DNA from: Alphaproteobacteria bacterium
Lineage (GTDB): Bacteria > Pseudomonadota > Alphaproteobacteria > Rhizobiales > Xanthobacteraceae
Reading direction: 5' to 3'
Assembly: GCA_037200445.1 (NCBI GenBank)
Contig: JBBCGH010000001.1
Location: 4,154,001-4,218,000 of the forward strand
Length of the DNA: 64,000 nucleotides
Below, in pieces: positions 47,431-55,759 of this stretch. The notes below the pieces were generated by a model. The model worked only from the letters and a program-made list of their open reading frames with translations, did not search any database and was not told where the DNA came from. Within the stretch, counting starts at the first letter, position 1, and each line of letters starts with the position of its first letter. Position numbers and translations under genes: made by a program.

Positions 47431-49056
47431 ATGAGCAAGAAAGACGTCCAGGATAACGCGAAGCACTCAGAAAAAAGCCTCAGCCGCCGCAATATCCTTC
47501 TCGCCAGCACCGCGATGGCGGCAGCCACGGCGGTGGGGGCTGCGGGAACAAGCCAGTCAGCGCAGGCGCAGCCGGCGGCGTCCGGCCGTCCGCCGAATAT
47601 TCTCGTGATCTGGGGCGACGACATCGGCACCTGGAACATCAGCCACAACAACCGCGGCATGATGGGCTACATGACGCCGAACATCGACCGCATCGCGCGT
47701 GAAGGTGTCTCGTTCACCGACTACTACGGCCAGCAGAGCTGCACCGCCGGCCGCGCCGCATTCATCGGCGGCGTCGTGCCGGTGCGCAACGGCATGACCA
47801 AGGTCGGCCTGCCCGGCGCCAAGGAAGGCTGGCAGAAGAGCGATCCGACGATCGCCGCGCTCTTGAAGGACAAGGGCTACGCGACCGGCCAGTTCGGCAA
47901 GAACCATTTCGGCGACCGCGACGAGCACCTGCCGACCATGCACGGCTTCGACGAATATTTCGGCAGCCTCTATCACCTCAACGCCTCGGAGGAGCCGGAA
48001 AACCTCGACTATCCGAAGGACCCCGAGTTCGTGAAGAAGTTCGGACCACGTGGCGTGCTCAAGTGCAAGGCCGACGGCAAGGGCGGACAGACGATCGAGG
48101 ATACCGGCCCGCTGACCAAGAAGCGCATGGAAACCATCGACGAGGAAACCCTGGCCTCGGCCAAGGACTTCGTCACCCGCAACAAGAATTCGAACACGCC
48201 GTTCTTCTGCTGGTGGAATGCGACGCGCATGCACTTCCGCACGCACGTCAAGGCAGCGAACCGCGGCAGGTCCGGTCAGGACGAGTACGCAGACGGCATG
48301 GTGGAGCATGACGCCATGGTCGGCGAGCTGCTCAAGCTGGTCGACGACCTCGGCATCGCCAACGACACCATCGTGTTCTACTCGACCGACAACGGCCCGC
48401 ACTACAACGCCTGGCCGGATGCCGGCACCACGCCGTTCCGCAGCGAGAAGAACTCGAACTGGGAAGGCGCCTATCGCGTGCCGGCTTTCGTTCGCTGGCC
48501 CGGCCACTACGCGGCCGGCGTGACACTCAACGGGCTTGTCGCGCACGAAGACTGGATGCCCACGTTTCTCGCAGCGGCCGGCATGCCGGACGTCAAGGAG
48601 CGGCTGATGAAGGGCGACAACTTCGCCGGCCGGCGATACCGCTCCCATCCCGACGGTTACAACATGACCGACTATTTGAGCGGCAAGACGAAGGACTCGC
48701 CGCGCAAGGAGTTCTGGTACGTCAGCGACGACGGCGATGTCGTGGCTGCCCGCTATAACGACTGGAAGGTTGTGTTCCTGGAGAACCGCGGTCAGGCGTT
48801 CGGCGTGTGGCGCGAACCCTACGTCGAACTGCGGGTGCCGCTGCTGTTCAACTTGCGGCGCGACCCGTTCGAGAAGGCGCAGCAGAATTCGAACACCTAC
48901 AACGACTGGTTCCTCGATCGCGCATTTGTCCTCGTGCCGATCCAGGGTCTGGCCGGGCAGTTCCTGATGACGATGAAGGACTATCCGCCGAGCCAGACCC
49001 CCGGCTCGTTCAACCTGAGCAAGATCGAGGAAAGCCTCAAGCGCGCGGCGAACTGA
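47431..49056 (+). CDS. Exported arylsulfatase-type sulfatase (third)
   Basis: A 541-residue sulfatase with a twin-arginine signal (SRRNILLASTAMAAATA) cleaved near AQAQP. Formylglycine motif CTAGR begins at Cys104, matching the [C]-x-[P/A]-x-R rule. ILVIWGDDIGTWN carries the metal-binding Asp pair, with FGKNHFGDRDEHLP and YSTDNGPHYNAWPD further on. The GTWNISHNNRGMMGYMTPNID style is typical of a bacterial arylsulfatase group seen in soil proteobacteria. AGGAG lies upstream of the ATG at 47431. It is likely controlled by the divergent kinase and regulator genes. Confidence 0.92.
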   Translation: MSKKDVQDNAKHSEKSLSRRNILLASTAMAAATAVGAAGTSQSAQAQPAASGRPPNILVIWGDDIGTWNISHNNRGMMGYMTPNIDRIAREGVSFTDYYGQQSCTAGRAAFIGGVVPVRNGMTKVGLPGAKEGWQKSDPTIAALLKDKGYATGQFGKNHFGDRDEHLPTMHGFDEYFGSLYHLNASEEPENLDYPKDPEFVKKFGPRGVLKCKADGKGGQTIEDTGPLTKKRMETIDEETLASAKDFVTRNKNSNTPFFCWWNATRMHFRTHVKAANRGRSGQDEYADGMVEHDAMVGELLKLVDDLGIANDTIVFYSTDNGPHYNAWPDAGTTPFRSEKNSNWEGAYRVPAFVRWPGHYAAGVTLNGLVAHEDWMPTFLAAAGMPDVKERLMKGDNFAGRRYRSHPDGYNMTDYLSGKTKDSPRKEFWYVSDDGDVVAARYNDWKVVFLENRGQAFGVWREPYVELRVPLLFNLRRDPFEKAQQNSNTYNDWFLDRAFVLVPIQGLAGQFLMTMKDYPPSQTPGSFNLSKIEESLKRAAN

Positions 49057-49075
49057 CGCTTCGATCTGTCGAGAC

Positions 49076-49104
49076 GTGCCGGCCGGATGCCTTCCGGCCG
49101 GCAC
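49076..49104. terminator. Bidirectional hairpin between sulfatase and ftsQ
   Basis: A perfect 11-bp stem GTGCCGGCCGG / CCGGCCGGCAC with a 7-nt loop, centred between the convergent stops of the third sulfatase (49056) and ftsQ (49139). It has no clear T tract. Confidence 0.65.
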
Positions 49105-49138
49105 TCGGCGCCGGATGGCTCAGGGGACGGAGCGACGC

Positions 49139-50041
49139 TCACGCGTCTCCGCCTTTCTTCTTCGTGGTCTTCTTGAATGCTTCCTCGCGCGCCTGCGTTG
49201 CCGCCTCCGAAAGGCGAACGGTGAGCCGATCGGGAAGCCGCAGATCGACCGCGACGATGTCGCGCGAGAGCAGGCTCTTCTCGCGGTCGAAGCGCGTCAG
49301 CGTCTCCAGCGCGCGCTCGATATTGGTGTCGGGCAGCCGCACATCGATGCCGTTCTTCAGCCGCAGATTCCAGCGCCGCTCCGCGACCATGATCGAGGCG
49401 CGCACCTGATCGCGGATCGCCGGATACTGGTCGAGCACGGCAAGGAAGCCGCGCGCTTTCGCCGCCGCGCCGTTGCCGACGACGAACGGCAGCGTGGCAA
49501 GGCGCGGCTCGACCGCGGCGGCGAGCACGGTGCCGTCGGCCGCGATGACCGAGACCTTGCCCTGCCGCTGCCACAGCGCGAAGGCTTCGCGCTCGGTGAT
49601 CGTGATCTGCAGGCGATCCGGGTAGAGCTTGCGCACGGTCGCCTCGGCGATCCACGGGATCGCCTCGAGCCTGGCGCGCGCCTGTGTGACATCGAGAAAC
49701 AGCAGCGAGGAATGATCGGTGACGCCCGCGGCCGCGAAAATCTCCTCGCGGGAGACCTGCCGCTGGCCGGACAGCGACACCGTCGCGATCCGCATGCCGG
49801 CCGCATTGGCGGCGCCGTCGGCCGCATCCTTGATCGCGGTCCTGATGGCCTCGACGTGGTCGCCCTTGATCACGCCGTAGGCCGTGACGCCCAGCGCAAA
49901 AGCGAGAAACGCCGCAACGCCGGCGTGGCGCGGCAGGCGCGCATGTGCGAGCGGCAACGTGATACGCCGCGCGATGCGGCTGATCAGCCCGCGGCCCGCC
50001 GCAGGCCGGCGGCGCGGCGCAGTGGTATTTGAGGCAGACAC
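49139..50041 (-). CDS. ftsQ: Cell division protein FtsQ
   Basis: A 300-residue bitopic membrane protein of the divisome. A basic cytoplasmic N-terminus and one transmembrane helix (about 35-55, GVAAFLAFALGVTAYGVIKG) are followed by a POTRA domain with VSLSGQRQVSREEIFAAAGV and the beta domain (IPWIAEATVRKLYPDRLQI). The C-terminal lysine-rich tail is long. It starts at 50041, downstream of ddl with a 99-bp gap that holds a CtrA-like box. ftsA normally follows directly but here lies 5.5 kb away. Confidence 0.93.
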   Translation of the reverse strand: MSASNTTAPRRRPAAGRGLISRIARRITLPLAHARLPRHAGVAAFLAFALGVTAYGVIKGDHVEAIRTAIKDAADGAANAAGMRIATVSLSGQRQVSREEIFAAAGVTDHSSLLFLDVTQARARLEAIPWIAEATVRKLYPDRLQITITEREAFALWQRQGKVSVIAADGTVLAAAVEPRLATLPFVVGNGAAAKARGFLAVLDQYPAIRDQVRASIMVAERRWNLRLKNGIDVRLPDTNIERALETLTRFDREKSLLSRDIVAVDLRLPDRLTVRLSEAATQAREEAFKKTTKKKGGDA

Positions 50042-50107
50042 CCTATCCCCTCGCCAGCAGAGCAGAAATCGGCGCGCAATTCGGCGGGGAATAGTCTTCG
50101 GGCGGTT

Positions 50108-50124
50108 AGGTAAACAAAAGGTGA
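50108..50124 (-). promoter_or_regulatory. CtrA-like box upstream of ftsQ
   Basis: On the minus strand TTCACCTTTTGTTTACC, identical to the ftsA box, 66 bp upstream of ftsQ within the ddl-ftsQ gap. Confidence 0.6.
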
Positions 50125-50140
50125 ATTTCGGCGCCCGCTG

Positions 50141-51061
50141 TCACCGGTCGAGCGAAGCGTCCTCGACCATCCAGGCGACGAGATCGGGAAACGAAAAGCC
50201 CGCATGCGCGGCCAATTCGGGCACCAGCGAGGTCGGAGTCATGCCGGGTTGCGTGTTCACCTCGAGACACGCGAGCCCCGCGAGCCCTTTCGAGTCATCC
50301 CAGCGGAAATCCGCGCGACTGATCCCCCGGCAGGACAGCGCGCGATGCGCCGCGAGCGTGATGCGCCGCACCTCCTCGTACACGTCAGGCGGGATCGGCG
50401 CCGGCAGCAGATGCTTCGAGCCGCCCGGCGCATACTTCGCCTCGTAATCATAGAAGCGCGCGGTCGGCACGATTTCGATCACGCCGAGCGCCTTGTCGCC
50501 CATCACCGCGCAGGTCAGCTCCTTGCCGGCGATGAACGGCTCGGCGAGCAGCACGTCGCCGAACTCCCAGTCGGCGCGGGTGAGCTCCTGCGGCGGATAC
50601 TGGTGATCCTCCTTGACGATGAACACGCCCACGCTCGAGCCCTCGTTCACGGGCTTGAGCACATAGGGCCGCTCCAGCACGTGGCTCTTGGCGGCGGCCT
50701 GGCGCGAGACCACCATCCCGCCTGGCACCGGGATGCCGGCGGCGCGCATCACCACCTTGGCGAGGTCCTTCTGCATCGCCATCGCGGAGCCGAGCACACC
50801 CGAGTGCGTGTAGGGCACGCCGACGATCTCCAGGATGCCTTGCAGCGTGCCGTCCTCGCCCGGATGCCCGTGCAGCAGGTTGAGCGCGACGTCGGGCTTG
50901 AGGGTTTGCAGCACGGTCGCGATATCGCGCCCGACGTCGATCTTGGTGACGCGATAGCCTTTGGTTTCGAGCGCCTCGGCGCAGGGCTTGCCGGAGGACA
51001 GGCTCACCTCGCGCTCGGCCGACCAGCCCCCCATCAGGACAGCGACGTGTTTCGCTGGCAT
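50141..51061 (-). CDS. ddl: D-alanine--D-alanine ligase
   Basis: A 306-residue ATP-grasp enzyme making the D-Ala-D-Ala dipeptide for peptidoglycan. It has VLMGGWSAEREVSLSSG (N-terminal signature), LHGHPGEDGTLQGILE (family motif), the ATP-grasp core PYVLKPVNEGSSVGV and, near the C-terminus, FRWDDSKGLAGLACLEVNTQ with the metal-binding Glu/Asn. It belongs to the DdlB type encoded in dcw clusters. On the upstream side it is now next to the gene-transfer-agent genes rather than murB. Confidence 0.95.
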   Translation of the reverse strand: MPAKHVAVLMGGWSAEREVSLSSGKPCAEALETKGYRVTKIDVGRDIATVLQTLKPDVALNLLHGHPGEDGTLQGILEIVGVPYTHSGVLGSAMAMQKDLAKVVMRAAGIPVPGGMVVSRQAAAKSHVLERPYVLKPVNEGSSVGVFIVKEDHQYPPQELTRADWEFGDVLLAEPFIAGKELTCAVMGDKALGVIEIVPTARFYDYEAKYAPGGSKHLLPAPIPPDVYEEVRRITLAAHRALSCRGISRADFRWDDSKGLAGLACLEVNTQPGMTPTSLVPELAAHAGFSFPDLVAWMVEDASLDR

Positions 51062-51227
51062 TCGCTCTGACGCCCCTCCGTTACTCGCCTCACGACCGAT
51101 GCGCGGGAATCATCGACGAGCAAAGAATCCGATTTGCGGCGATTCCGCTACCGAATTGTGCCCGGGGCCGGGCTCATCCCCCATCCCTGTGTCACATGTT
51201 TATAATCCTAATGACAGGAAAAAAGGT

Positions 51228-51256
51228 TTGACCACCGAGTCGCTCCTCTGCTATGG
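51228..51256 (+). promoter_or_regulatory. Candidate promoter for the packaging genes
   Basis: TTGACC (51228-51233), a 17-bp spacer and CTATGG (51251-51256) resemble an alphaproteobacterial housekeeping promoter. It lies about 100 bp before the first packaging gene, in an AT-richer stretch that also holds TATAAT at 51201-51206. Confidence 0.4.
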
Positions 51257-51352
51257 TTCGGCCACGCTCCACACGTGCGGGCGCGCCGCAGCGCGCCCAT
51301 CGCTGCGGCCGCGGCTGACCCCATCACATTCCGACCATCACCGGAGGGCGCA

Positions 51353-52015
51353 ATGCCCCATTATTCGCCGGAGCTCGTGGCGAGCGTCCTGCACGACCAT
51401 GAATACACCGACAAGCCGCTCCGGCAGATCGCCGCCGAGCATGGCGTCAGCGAGCGCGACATCACACGCATGCGCCACGCCGCCGGCGTCGCGTCGCGCC
51501 GGGCGCGTGTGCGCGCGCTTCCGGAGACGATGCGCGAGGCGCACGACATCACCAGGCGGCTGATGGCCGCAAAGCCGCCGGCTGCAGCGGCAGAGAGGGC
51601 AAGCGTGAGCGCCACGCCATCCACCCTCGACGGCGCCGCTCCGAGTATCGTCCCGCCCCTCCCGACCGACGGTGAACAGGGCGTGCGTCATCTGATCGCC
51701 CGTGTCGTGCGGCTGGTCGATCAGGAGCTCGCCTCTCTGGAAAAGACGCGTGCGGAGCTCGGCCTGCTCGCGCGCACAGCGACCGAGGCGGAACGCTGCG
51801 CACGCATCGTCGCCAGCATGATCCGGTCACTGCGCGAGGCCCTGCGCCTGCACGCCGGATCCGCTTCCGAACAAAGCCCCGCCAATCACGAACTTCCGGA
51901 AGACGCCGATGACATCCGTAACGAACTTGCGCGCCGCATTGAGGCATTCCTGGAAGGCCGGGAGACTGAGGGAAGTGCTGAGCGCGCTCCCGGAGCTGCG
52001 ACAGTGGCTCGCTAG
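51353..52015 (+). CDS. Gene-transfer-agent gp1-like / putative small terminase protein
   Basis: A 220-residue protein. An N-terminal helix-turn-helix-like segment (YSPELVASVLHDHEYTDKPL then RQIAAEHGVSERDITRMRHA) suggests DNA binding. A low-complexity Ala/Pro/Ser linker and a C-terminal helical region (HLIARVVRLVDQELASLEKT, EAERCARIVASMIRSLREAL) follow, the latter a possible oligomerisation domain. RBS GGAGGG precedes the ATG. It overlaps the large terminase gene by 107 bp in another frame. Assignment as the small packaging subunit rests on position and layout, not on strong motifs. Confidence 0.55.
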   Translation: MPHYSPELVASVLHDHEYTDKPLRQIAAEHGVSERDITRMRHAAGVASRRARVRALPETMREAHDITRRLMAAKPPAAAAERASVSATPSTLDGAAPSIVPPLPTDGEQGVRHLIARVVRLVDQELASLEKTRAELGLLARTATEAERCARIVASMIRSLREALRLHAGSASEQSPANHELPEDADDIRNELARRIEAFLEGRETEGSAERAPGAATVAR

Positions 52016-53252
52016 CGACTTCGCCTCGCTCTGCCATGCGCATCAGGAGCCGCCCGCCGCGGCCAACAACGGGAAGCCCTGGACCACATGGCTGGTGCTC
52101 GGCGGACGCGGCGCCGGCAAGACGCGGCTCGGCGCCGAATGGGTGCACGCGGCTGCCTGCGGCACCACACCCTATGCGGAGCGCCGCCACCGCCACATCG
52201 CGCTCGTCGGCGAGACCGAGCACGACGTGCGCGAGGTGATGATCGAAGGCGTCTCCGGCCTTTTGCGTATTGCTCCGCGCGACGAGCGGCCGCTCTGGTT
52301 TCCGACGCGGCGCCGGCTCGAGTGGCCGAACGGGGCGGTCGCACAGGCCTTCTCGGCGGAGGACCCGGAGCAGCTGCGCGGCCCGCAGTTCGACGCCGCC
52401 TGGTGCGACGAGCTCGCCAAGTGGCGGCGCGCCGGCGACGCGTTCGACATGCTGCAGTTCGGCCTGCGGCTGGGCGCGCGGCCGCGCCAGCTCATCACCA
52501 CCACGCCGCGCCCGACCGCGCTGATCAAGCGCCTGATCGCCGACCCGCGCACCGCGGTGACGCGCGCCGCCACGCACGCCAACGCCGCGTTTCTCTCGCC
52601 TGTGTTCCTTGCCGAGATCGTGGAGCGCTACGAGGGCACGCGGCTCGGCCGGCAGGAGATCCTCGGCGAGATCATCGAGGACCGTGCCGACGCGCTGTGG
52701 ACGCGCGCCATGATCGAGGCGGCCCGCGTGCGCGGAGCGCCGCCGCTCCGCCGCATCGTGGTCGGGATCGATCCGCCTGCCGGCAGCACACGAGGGTCCG
52801 ATGCCTGCGGCATCGTGGCGGCGGGCCGCGCCGAGGACGGCACGATCTATGTGCTGGAGGATGCGACCGCCGCGGGCCTCAGCCCCGCCGCCTGGGCGGC
52901 GCGCGCCATCGCGGTCTATCGCCGCCACGAGGCCGACACGCTGGTCGCGGAGGTGAACCAGGGCGGCGAGATGGTGCGCGCCGTGATCCGCCAGGTCGAC
53001 GCGAACGTGCCGCTCAAGAGCGTGCACGCGACGCGCGGCAAGCATGTGCGCGCCGAGCCGGTCGCGGCGATGTACGCGCAGGGGCGCGTGAAGCATGTCG
53101 ACCCGCCGCCGGCCGAGCTGGAGGACCAGATGTGCGATTTCGGCACCGACGGGCTCTCGTCCGGCCGCTCGCCCGACCGCCTCGATGCGCTGGTGTGGGC
53201 GGTGACCGAGCTGACGACGCCGCGGCCGATGCCAAGGGTGAGGATGTTGTAG
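51909..53252 (+). CDS. Gene-transfer-agent-type large terminase (DNA packaging ATPase/nuclease)
   Basis: A 447-residue Terminase_6-family protein like the g2 terminase of the Rhodobacter gene transfer agent. The ATPase half has Walker A LGGRGAGKTRLGAEW (residues about 58-72) and an AAWCDELAKW Walker B. The RNase H-like nuclease half has VVGIDPPAGSTRGSDACG, LVAEVNQGGEMV and SPDRLDALVWAVTEL, with its acidic residues present. All motifs are intact, so it should be a working packaging motor. No portal, capsid or tail genes follow, so it is an isolated pair, possibly a relic or a part of a split GTA system. Confidence 0.88.
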   Translation: MTSVTNLRAALRHSWKAGRLREVLSALPELRQWLASDFASLCHAHQEPPAAANNGKPWTTWLVLGGRGAGKTRLGAEWVHAAACGTTPYAERRHRHIALVGETEHDVREVMIEGVSGLLRIAPRDERPLWFPTRRRLEWPNGAVAQAFSAEDPEQLRGPQFDAAWCDELAKWRRAGDAFDMLQFGLRLGARPRQLITTTPRPTALIKRLIADPRTAVTRAATHANAAFLSPVFLAEIVERYEGTRLGRQEILGEIIEDRADALWTRAMIEAARVRGAPPLRRIVVGIDPPAGSTRGSDACGIVAAGRAEDGTIYVLEDATAAGLSPAAWAARAIAVYRRHEADTLVAEVNQGGEMVRAVIRQVDANVPLKSVHATRGKHVRAEPVAAMYAQGRVKHVDPPPAELEDQMCDFGTDGLSSGRSPDRLDALVWAVTELTTPRPMPRVRML

Positions 53253-53275
53253 GGCTCCGCGACAACCCTTCGGTT

Positions 53276-53432
53276 CGTCATCGCCCGCGAAAGCGGGCGA
53301 CCCAGTAATCACCGCAGGCCCAATCGAGACAAACCGACAGATCGGTGTCTACTGGGTCCCGGCTCGCGCGATGCCATAGCGCGTCGAAGACGCGCGTAAC
53401 CGCGCTTTACGCATCGCTTGGCCGGGATGACG
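53276..53432. repeat. Solo copy of the GIY-YIG-associated palindromic repeat
   Basis: Positions 53276-53307 are identical over 32 bp to the left end of the GIY-YIG element (60225-60256), including the TCGCCCGC-GAAA-GCGGGCGA hairpin and CCCAGTA. TACTGGGTCCCGGC (53350-53363) and GGCCGGGATGACG (53420-53432) supply an inverted right part. No nuclease gene lies inside. Confidence 0.85.
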
Positions 53433-53461
53433 ACGGAGAGCATGTGCGCCTTGAAAAGCAA

Positions 53462-53488
53462 GCGCCCCGGTCAAGATGACCGGGGCGC
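53462..53488 (-). terminator. Intrinsic terminator of the repeat-protein gene
   Basis: A perfect 12-bp stem GCGCCCCGGTCA / TGACCGGGGCGC with a 3-nt loop, 20 bp after the stop of the minus-strand gene at 53509, followed on that strand by TTGCTTTTC. Confidence 0.8.
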
Positions 53489-53508
53489 CGTTAGGATGCG
53501 TAGCTCGG

Positions 53509-53952
53509 TTACCAGCCGCTACGATTGCTCCGGCTGCCGTTCCAGCTTCCATCGTTCCATTGGCCCGACACATTGGACGAGTTCATGCCGTTCATGCGTT
53601 GACCGCGGGTCATCCGCTGGCCCGACACGTCGGACGAATTCATGCCGTTCGTGCGCTGGCCGCTCATGCGTTGGCCGCGATCCCACTGGCCAGACACATT
53701 GGATGAGTTCATGCCATTCATCCACTGGCCGTTGGTTGTCCACTGACCAGCTTGGGCCTGAGGGGTGTTGCCGTGATTTCCCGCCATCGGGTCGGCCAAC
53801 ATGCCGCTCGGATTTGCGTCAATGCCACGGCCCATCTGGTACGGGTTCGTGGTGCTGTCAGCGCCGCCGCTACCGCCGGCGGACTGGGCGATGGCGATGG
53901 TTGACGCGCCCGCGACCAGCGCTGCGGAGAGAAGGGTTGTAATAAGTTTCAT
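53509..53952 (-). CDS. Exported tandem-repeat protein of unknown function
   Basis: A 147-residue protein with a signal peptide (MKLITTLLSAALVAGASTIAIAQ, cleavage after AIAQ; shown for position only) and then an Asn/Gly/Ser-rich chain. Three copies of NGMNSS(N/D)VSGQ are joined by RGQRM-like linkers (about residues 78-135), ending WNGSRSNRSGW. The lack of hydrophobic core suggests an unfolded surface or adhesive protein. It has its own strong terminator. It is not recognised as a named family. Confidence 0.7.
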   Translation of the reverse strand: MKLITTLLSAALVAGASTIAIAQSAGGSGGADSTTNPYQMGRGIDANPSGMLADPMAGNHGNTPQAQAGQWTTNGQWMNGMNSSNVSGQWDRGQRMSGQRTNGMNSSDVSGQRMTRGQRMNGMNSSNVSGQWNDGSWNGSRSNRSGW

Positions 53953-54069
53953 CTTGTTCCTTTGGAGATTGCGCAATGAGATGCGTGGCAGGCCAACGGG
54001 CGGGCCTCACCGCCGTTCCTGCACAAACGTTATTGTGAGAGTTGAAACTCGCGAGCCCGAGGCACGTAC

Positions 54070-54156
54070 CGCGCCGCCGAACGGCTCGATGCGCTCGCGT
54101 AGGCGATCACCGAGCTCACCGCGCCGGCGCGGCCACAGCTGCGGGTGCGGATGTAG
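54070..54156 (+). pseudogene. Decayed 3' end of a second large terminase gene
   Basis: The plus-strand frame reads RAAERLDALA-stop-AITELTAPARPQLRVRM-stop, matching the end of the intact terminase (SPDRLDALVWAVTELTTPRPMPRVRML). The conserved Trp codon TGG is TAG here (54100-54102). DNA similarity continues through the stop and TAGGGC beyond it. About 90 bp are recognisable; nothing upstream matches. Confidence 0.75.
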
Positions 54157-54158
54157 CT

Positions 54159-54243
54159 GTAGGGCGCAATAAGCGGCGCGAAGCGGAGCGCATTGCGCCG
54201 TGTGAGACGGGCGGCGCAGTGCGCTTCGCTTACTGCGCCCTAC
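54159..54243. repeat. GTAGGGCGCAATAAGCG inverted repeat
   Basis: The left arm 54159-54199 (GTAGGGCGCAATAAGCGG ... GCGCATTGCGCC) and right arm 54213-54243 (GGCGCAGTGCGCTTCGCTTA ... GCGCCCTAC) are inverted copies with a few mismatches and an insertion in the left arm. It directly follows the terminase remnant and together with it fills the 54070-54243 gap. Confidence 0.75.
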
Positions 54244-54305
54244 CGCTCGCCGATCCCCTGATCCCAATCCGCTTCGAGCCGCCTTCTCGCACGCACCGGC
54301 GCACA

Positions 54306-54845
54306 TCAATCGCTATTCGCACCCAAAATAGGAAGGCGCAGCGTTCCACCCTGATCAAAAATCCAAAGGTGACTGGCGATGGCATGCGCGTCATTCGGGA
54401 AATCACTCAGCGCATCCACGGTAAGCCGCGCCAACGCGTTTCTCGTGAGATCAATTGGATAAATCCCCTCTTCAAGCAGATCGTAAGAGCGATTGCAGGT
54501 CACGTCGTCGCCGAACAGGTTGCGAATTGAGGCTTCGTACTCAGCGACAGCGCTGAGCCATGGACCGCGGCCAAGATTGGTTCCGAACCAGCGCGCCTCA
54601 ATCTTTTGCATGCCGGTCAGGGCACCGTCCTTTGGAGCAAGTCGCGTCGCCCAGAATACTCGCTGGTGGCAGCAGACTCCCGCAGTCTGATGCTGAATGC
54701 GCATCCAAGGGCGACCCCCAAAAATCTTTGGACTGCCTTGTATCCCGTTTGGTCCGGGCCAGACCTCTAGCACCAACGCCGGCCAGCCCACACGACTGTG
54801 AGCAATTGCCTCAAACCAATCAGGGTACTGCGCCGGGTTGCTCAT
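54306..54845 (-). CDS. Hypothetical protein coupled to murB
   Basis: A 179-residue soluble protein, [20 protein letters not shown] at the start, rich in Trp and with [20 protein letters not shown] and [15 protein letters not shown] further on. No family is recognised. The ATG at 54845 overlaps the murB TGA (ATGA), so its translation depends on murB. It ends next to the decayed GTA and repeat region. Codon use is slightly less GC-biased than murB, which may point to later acquisition. Confidence 0.7.
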   Translation of the reverse strand: MSNPAQYPDWFEAIAHSRVGWPALVLEVWPGPNGIQGSPKIFGGRPWMRIQHQTAGVCCHQRVFWATRLAPKDGALTGMQKIEARWFGTNLGRGPWLSAVAEYEASIRNLFGDDVTCNRSYDLLEEGIYPIDLTRNALARLTVDALSDFPNDAHAIASHLWIFDQGGTLRLPILGANSD

Positions 54846-55759
54846 CTCGCAATTCCGATGCGCTTGATCTCCCACTCCAGCGCGACGCCGCTGTTCTCCT
54901 TCACGCGCCGCCGCACCTCTTCACCCAAATTCTCGATATCGGCCGCGCTCGCATTGCCGCGGTTGATCAGGAAGTTGCAGTGCAATTCCGAGACTTGCGC
55001 GTCGCCGACGACGAGGCCGCGGCAACCCGCGGCATCGATGAGCTGCCAGGCTTTCTGCCCGGGCGGGTTCTTGAAGGTGGAGCCGCCGGTGCGGCTCTTC
55101 ACCGGCTGCGTCGTCTCGCGCTTCTCGGTGATCTGGTCCATTTCGGCGGCGATCGCGGCGGGATCGCCCGGCGCACCTTCGAACAGCGCCTGCGTGAAGA
55201 TGACGTCCTCCGGCACGCCGCAGTGGCGATAGGTGAAGCCCATGTCGGCATTGCGGTACGTGCGGATGGTGCCGGCGCGATCGACGCCGCGCGCTTCGAC
55301 CAGGATGTCCTTGGTCTCGCGCCCATAAGCGCCGCCATTCATGCGCAGCGCGCCGCCGATCGCGCCCGGAATGCCGCGCAGGAAGGCGAGCCCCGCGATA
55401 CCGGCCTCCTGCGCGGCCTTGGCGACGCGCAGGTCCGGCGCGGCGGTGCCGGCGCGCACGCGGTTACCCTCGACCGCAATCTCGTTGAAGCCGCGCCCGA
55501 GCCGGATCACCAGGCCCTCAACACCGCCGTCGCGCACGATCAGGTTGGAGCCAAGCCCGATGACCGTGACCGGAATCTCGCGCGGCAGGTTTGCCAACGC
55601 ATAGGCGAGGTCATTCTCGTCCTCCGGCATGAACAGCGCCTGCGCCCGCCCGCCGACGCGAAACCAGGTGAGCGGGGCAAGCGGCTCGTTGCCGAGCAGG
55701 CGGCCGCGGAGTTGCGGGAGCCTCGCTTTGAGCTGGGGAGCGATGTCGGGCAAGGTCAT
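54842..55759 (-). CDS. murB: UDP-N-acetylenolpyruvoylglucosamine reductase
   Basis: A 305-residue FAD enzyme that reduces UDP-GlcNAc-enolpyruvate to UDP-MurNAc. It has [37 protein letters not shown] (FAD binding), [18 protein letters not shown], the catalytic-Ser stretch [21 protein letters not shown] and [16 protein letters not shown]. The ATG at 55759 ([10 protein letters not shown]) overlaps the stop of the toxin gene by ATGA. A further overlap couples it to the hypothetical gene downstream. Confidence 0.95.
   Translation of the reverse strand: MTLPDIAPQLKARLPQLRGRLLGNEPLAPLTWFRVGGRAQALFMPEDENDLAYALANLPREIPVTVIGLGSNLIVRDGGVEGLVIRLGRGFNEIAVEGNRVRAGTAAPDLRVAKAAQEAGIAGLAFLRGIPGAIGGALRMNGGAYGRETKDILVEARGVDRAGTIRTYRNADMGFTYRHCGVPEDVIFTQALFEGAPGDPAAIAAEMDQITEKRETTQPVKSRTGGSTFKNPPGQKAWQLIDAAGCRGLVVGDAQVSELHCNFLINRGNASAADIENLGEEVRRRVKENSGVALEWEIKRIGIAR

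Noticed and set aside
51353-53252. Prophage called from the terminase.
   Set aside because: No integrase, capsid, portal, tail or lysis gene is present; sequence style is that of a gene transfer agent.
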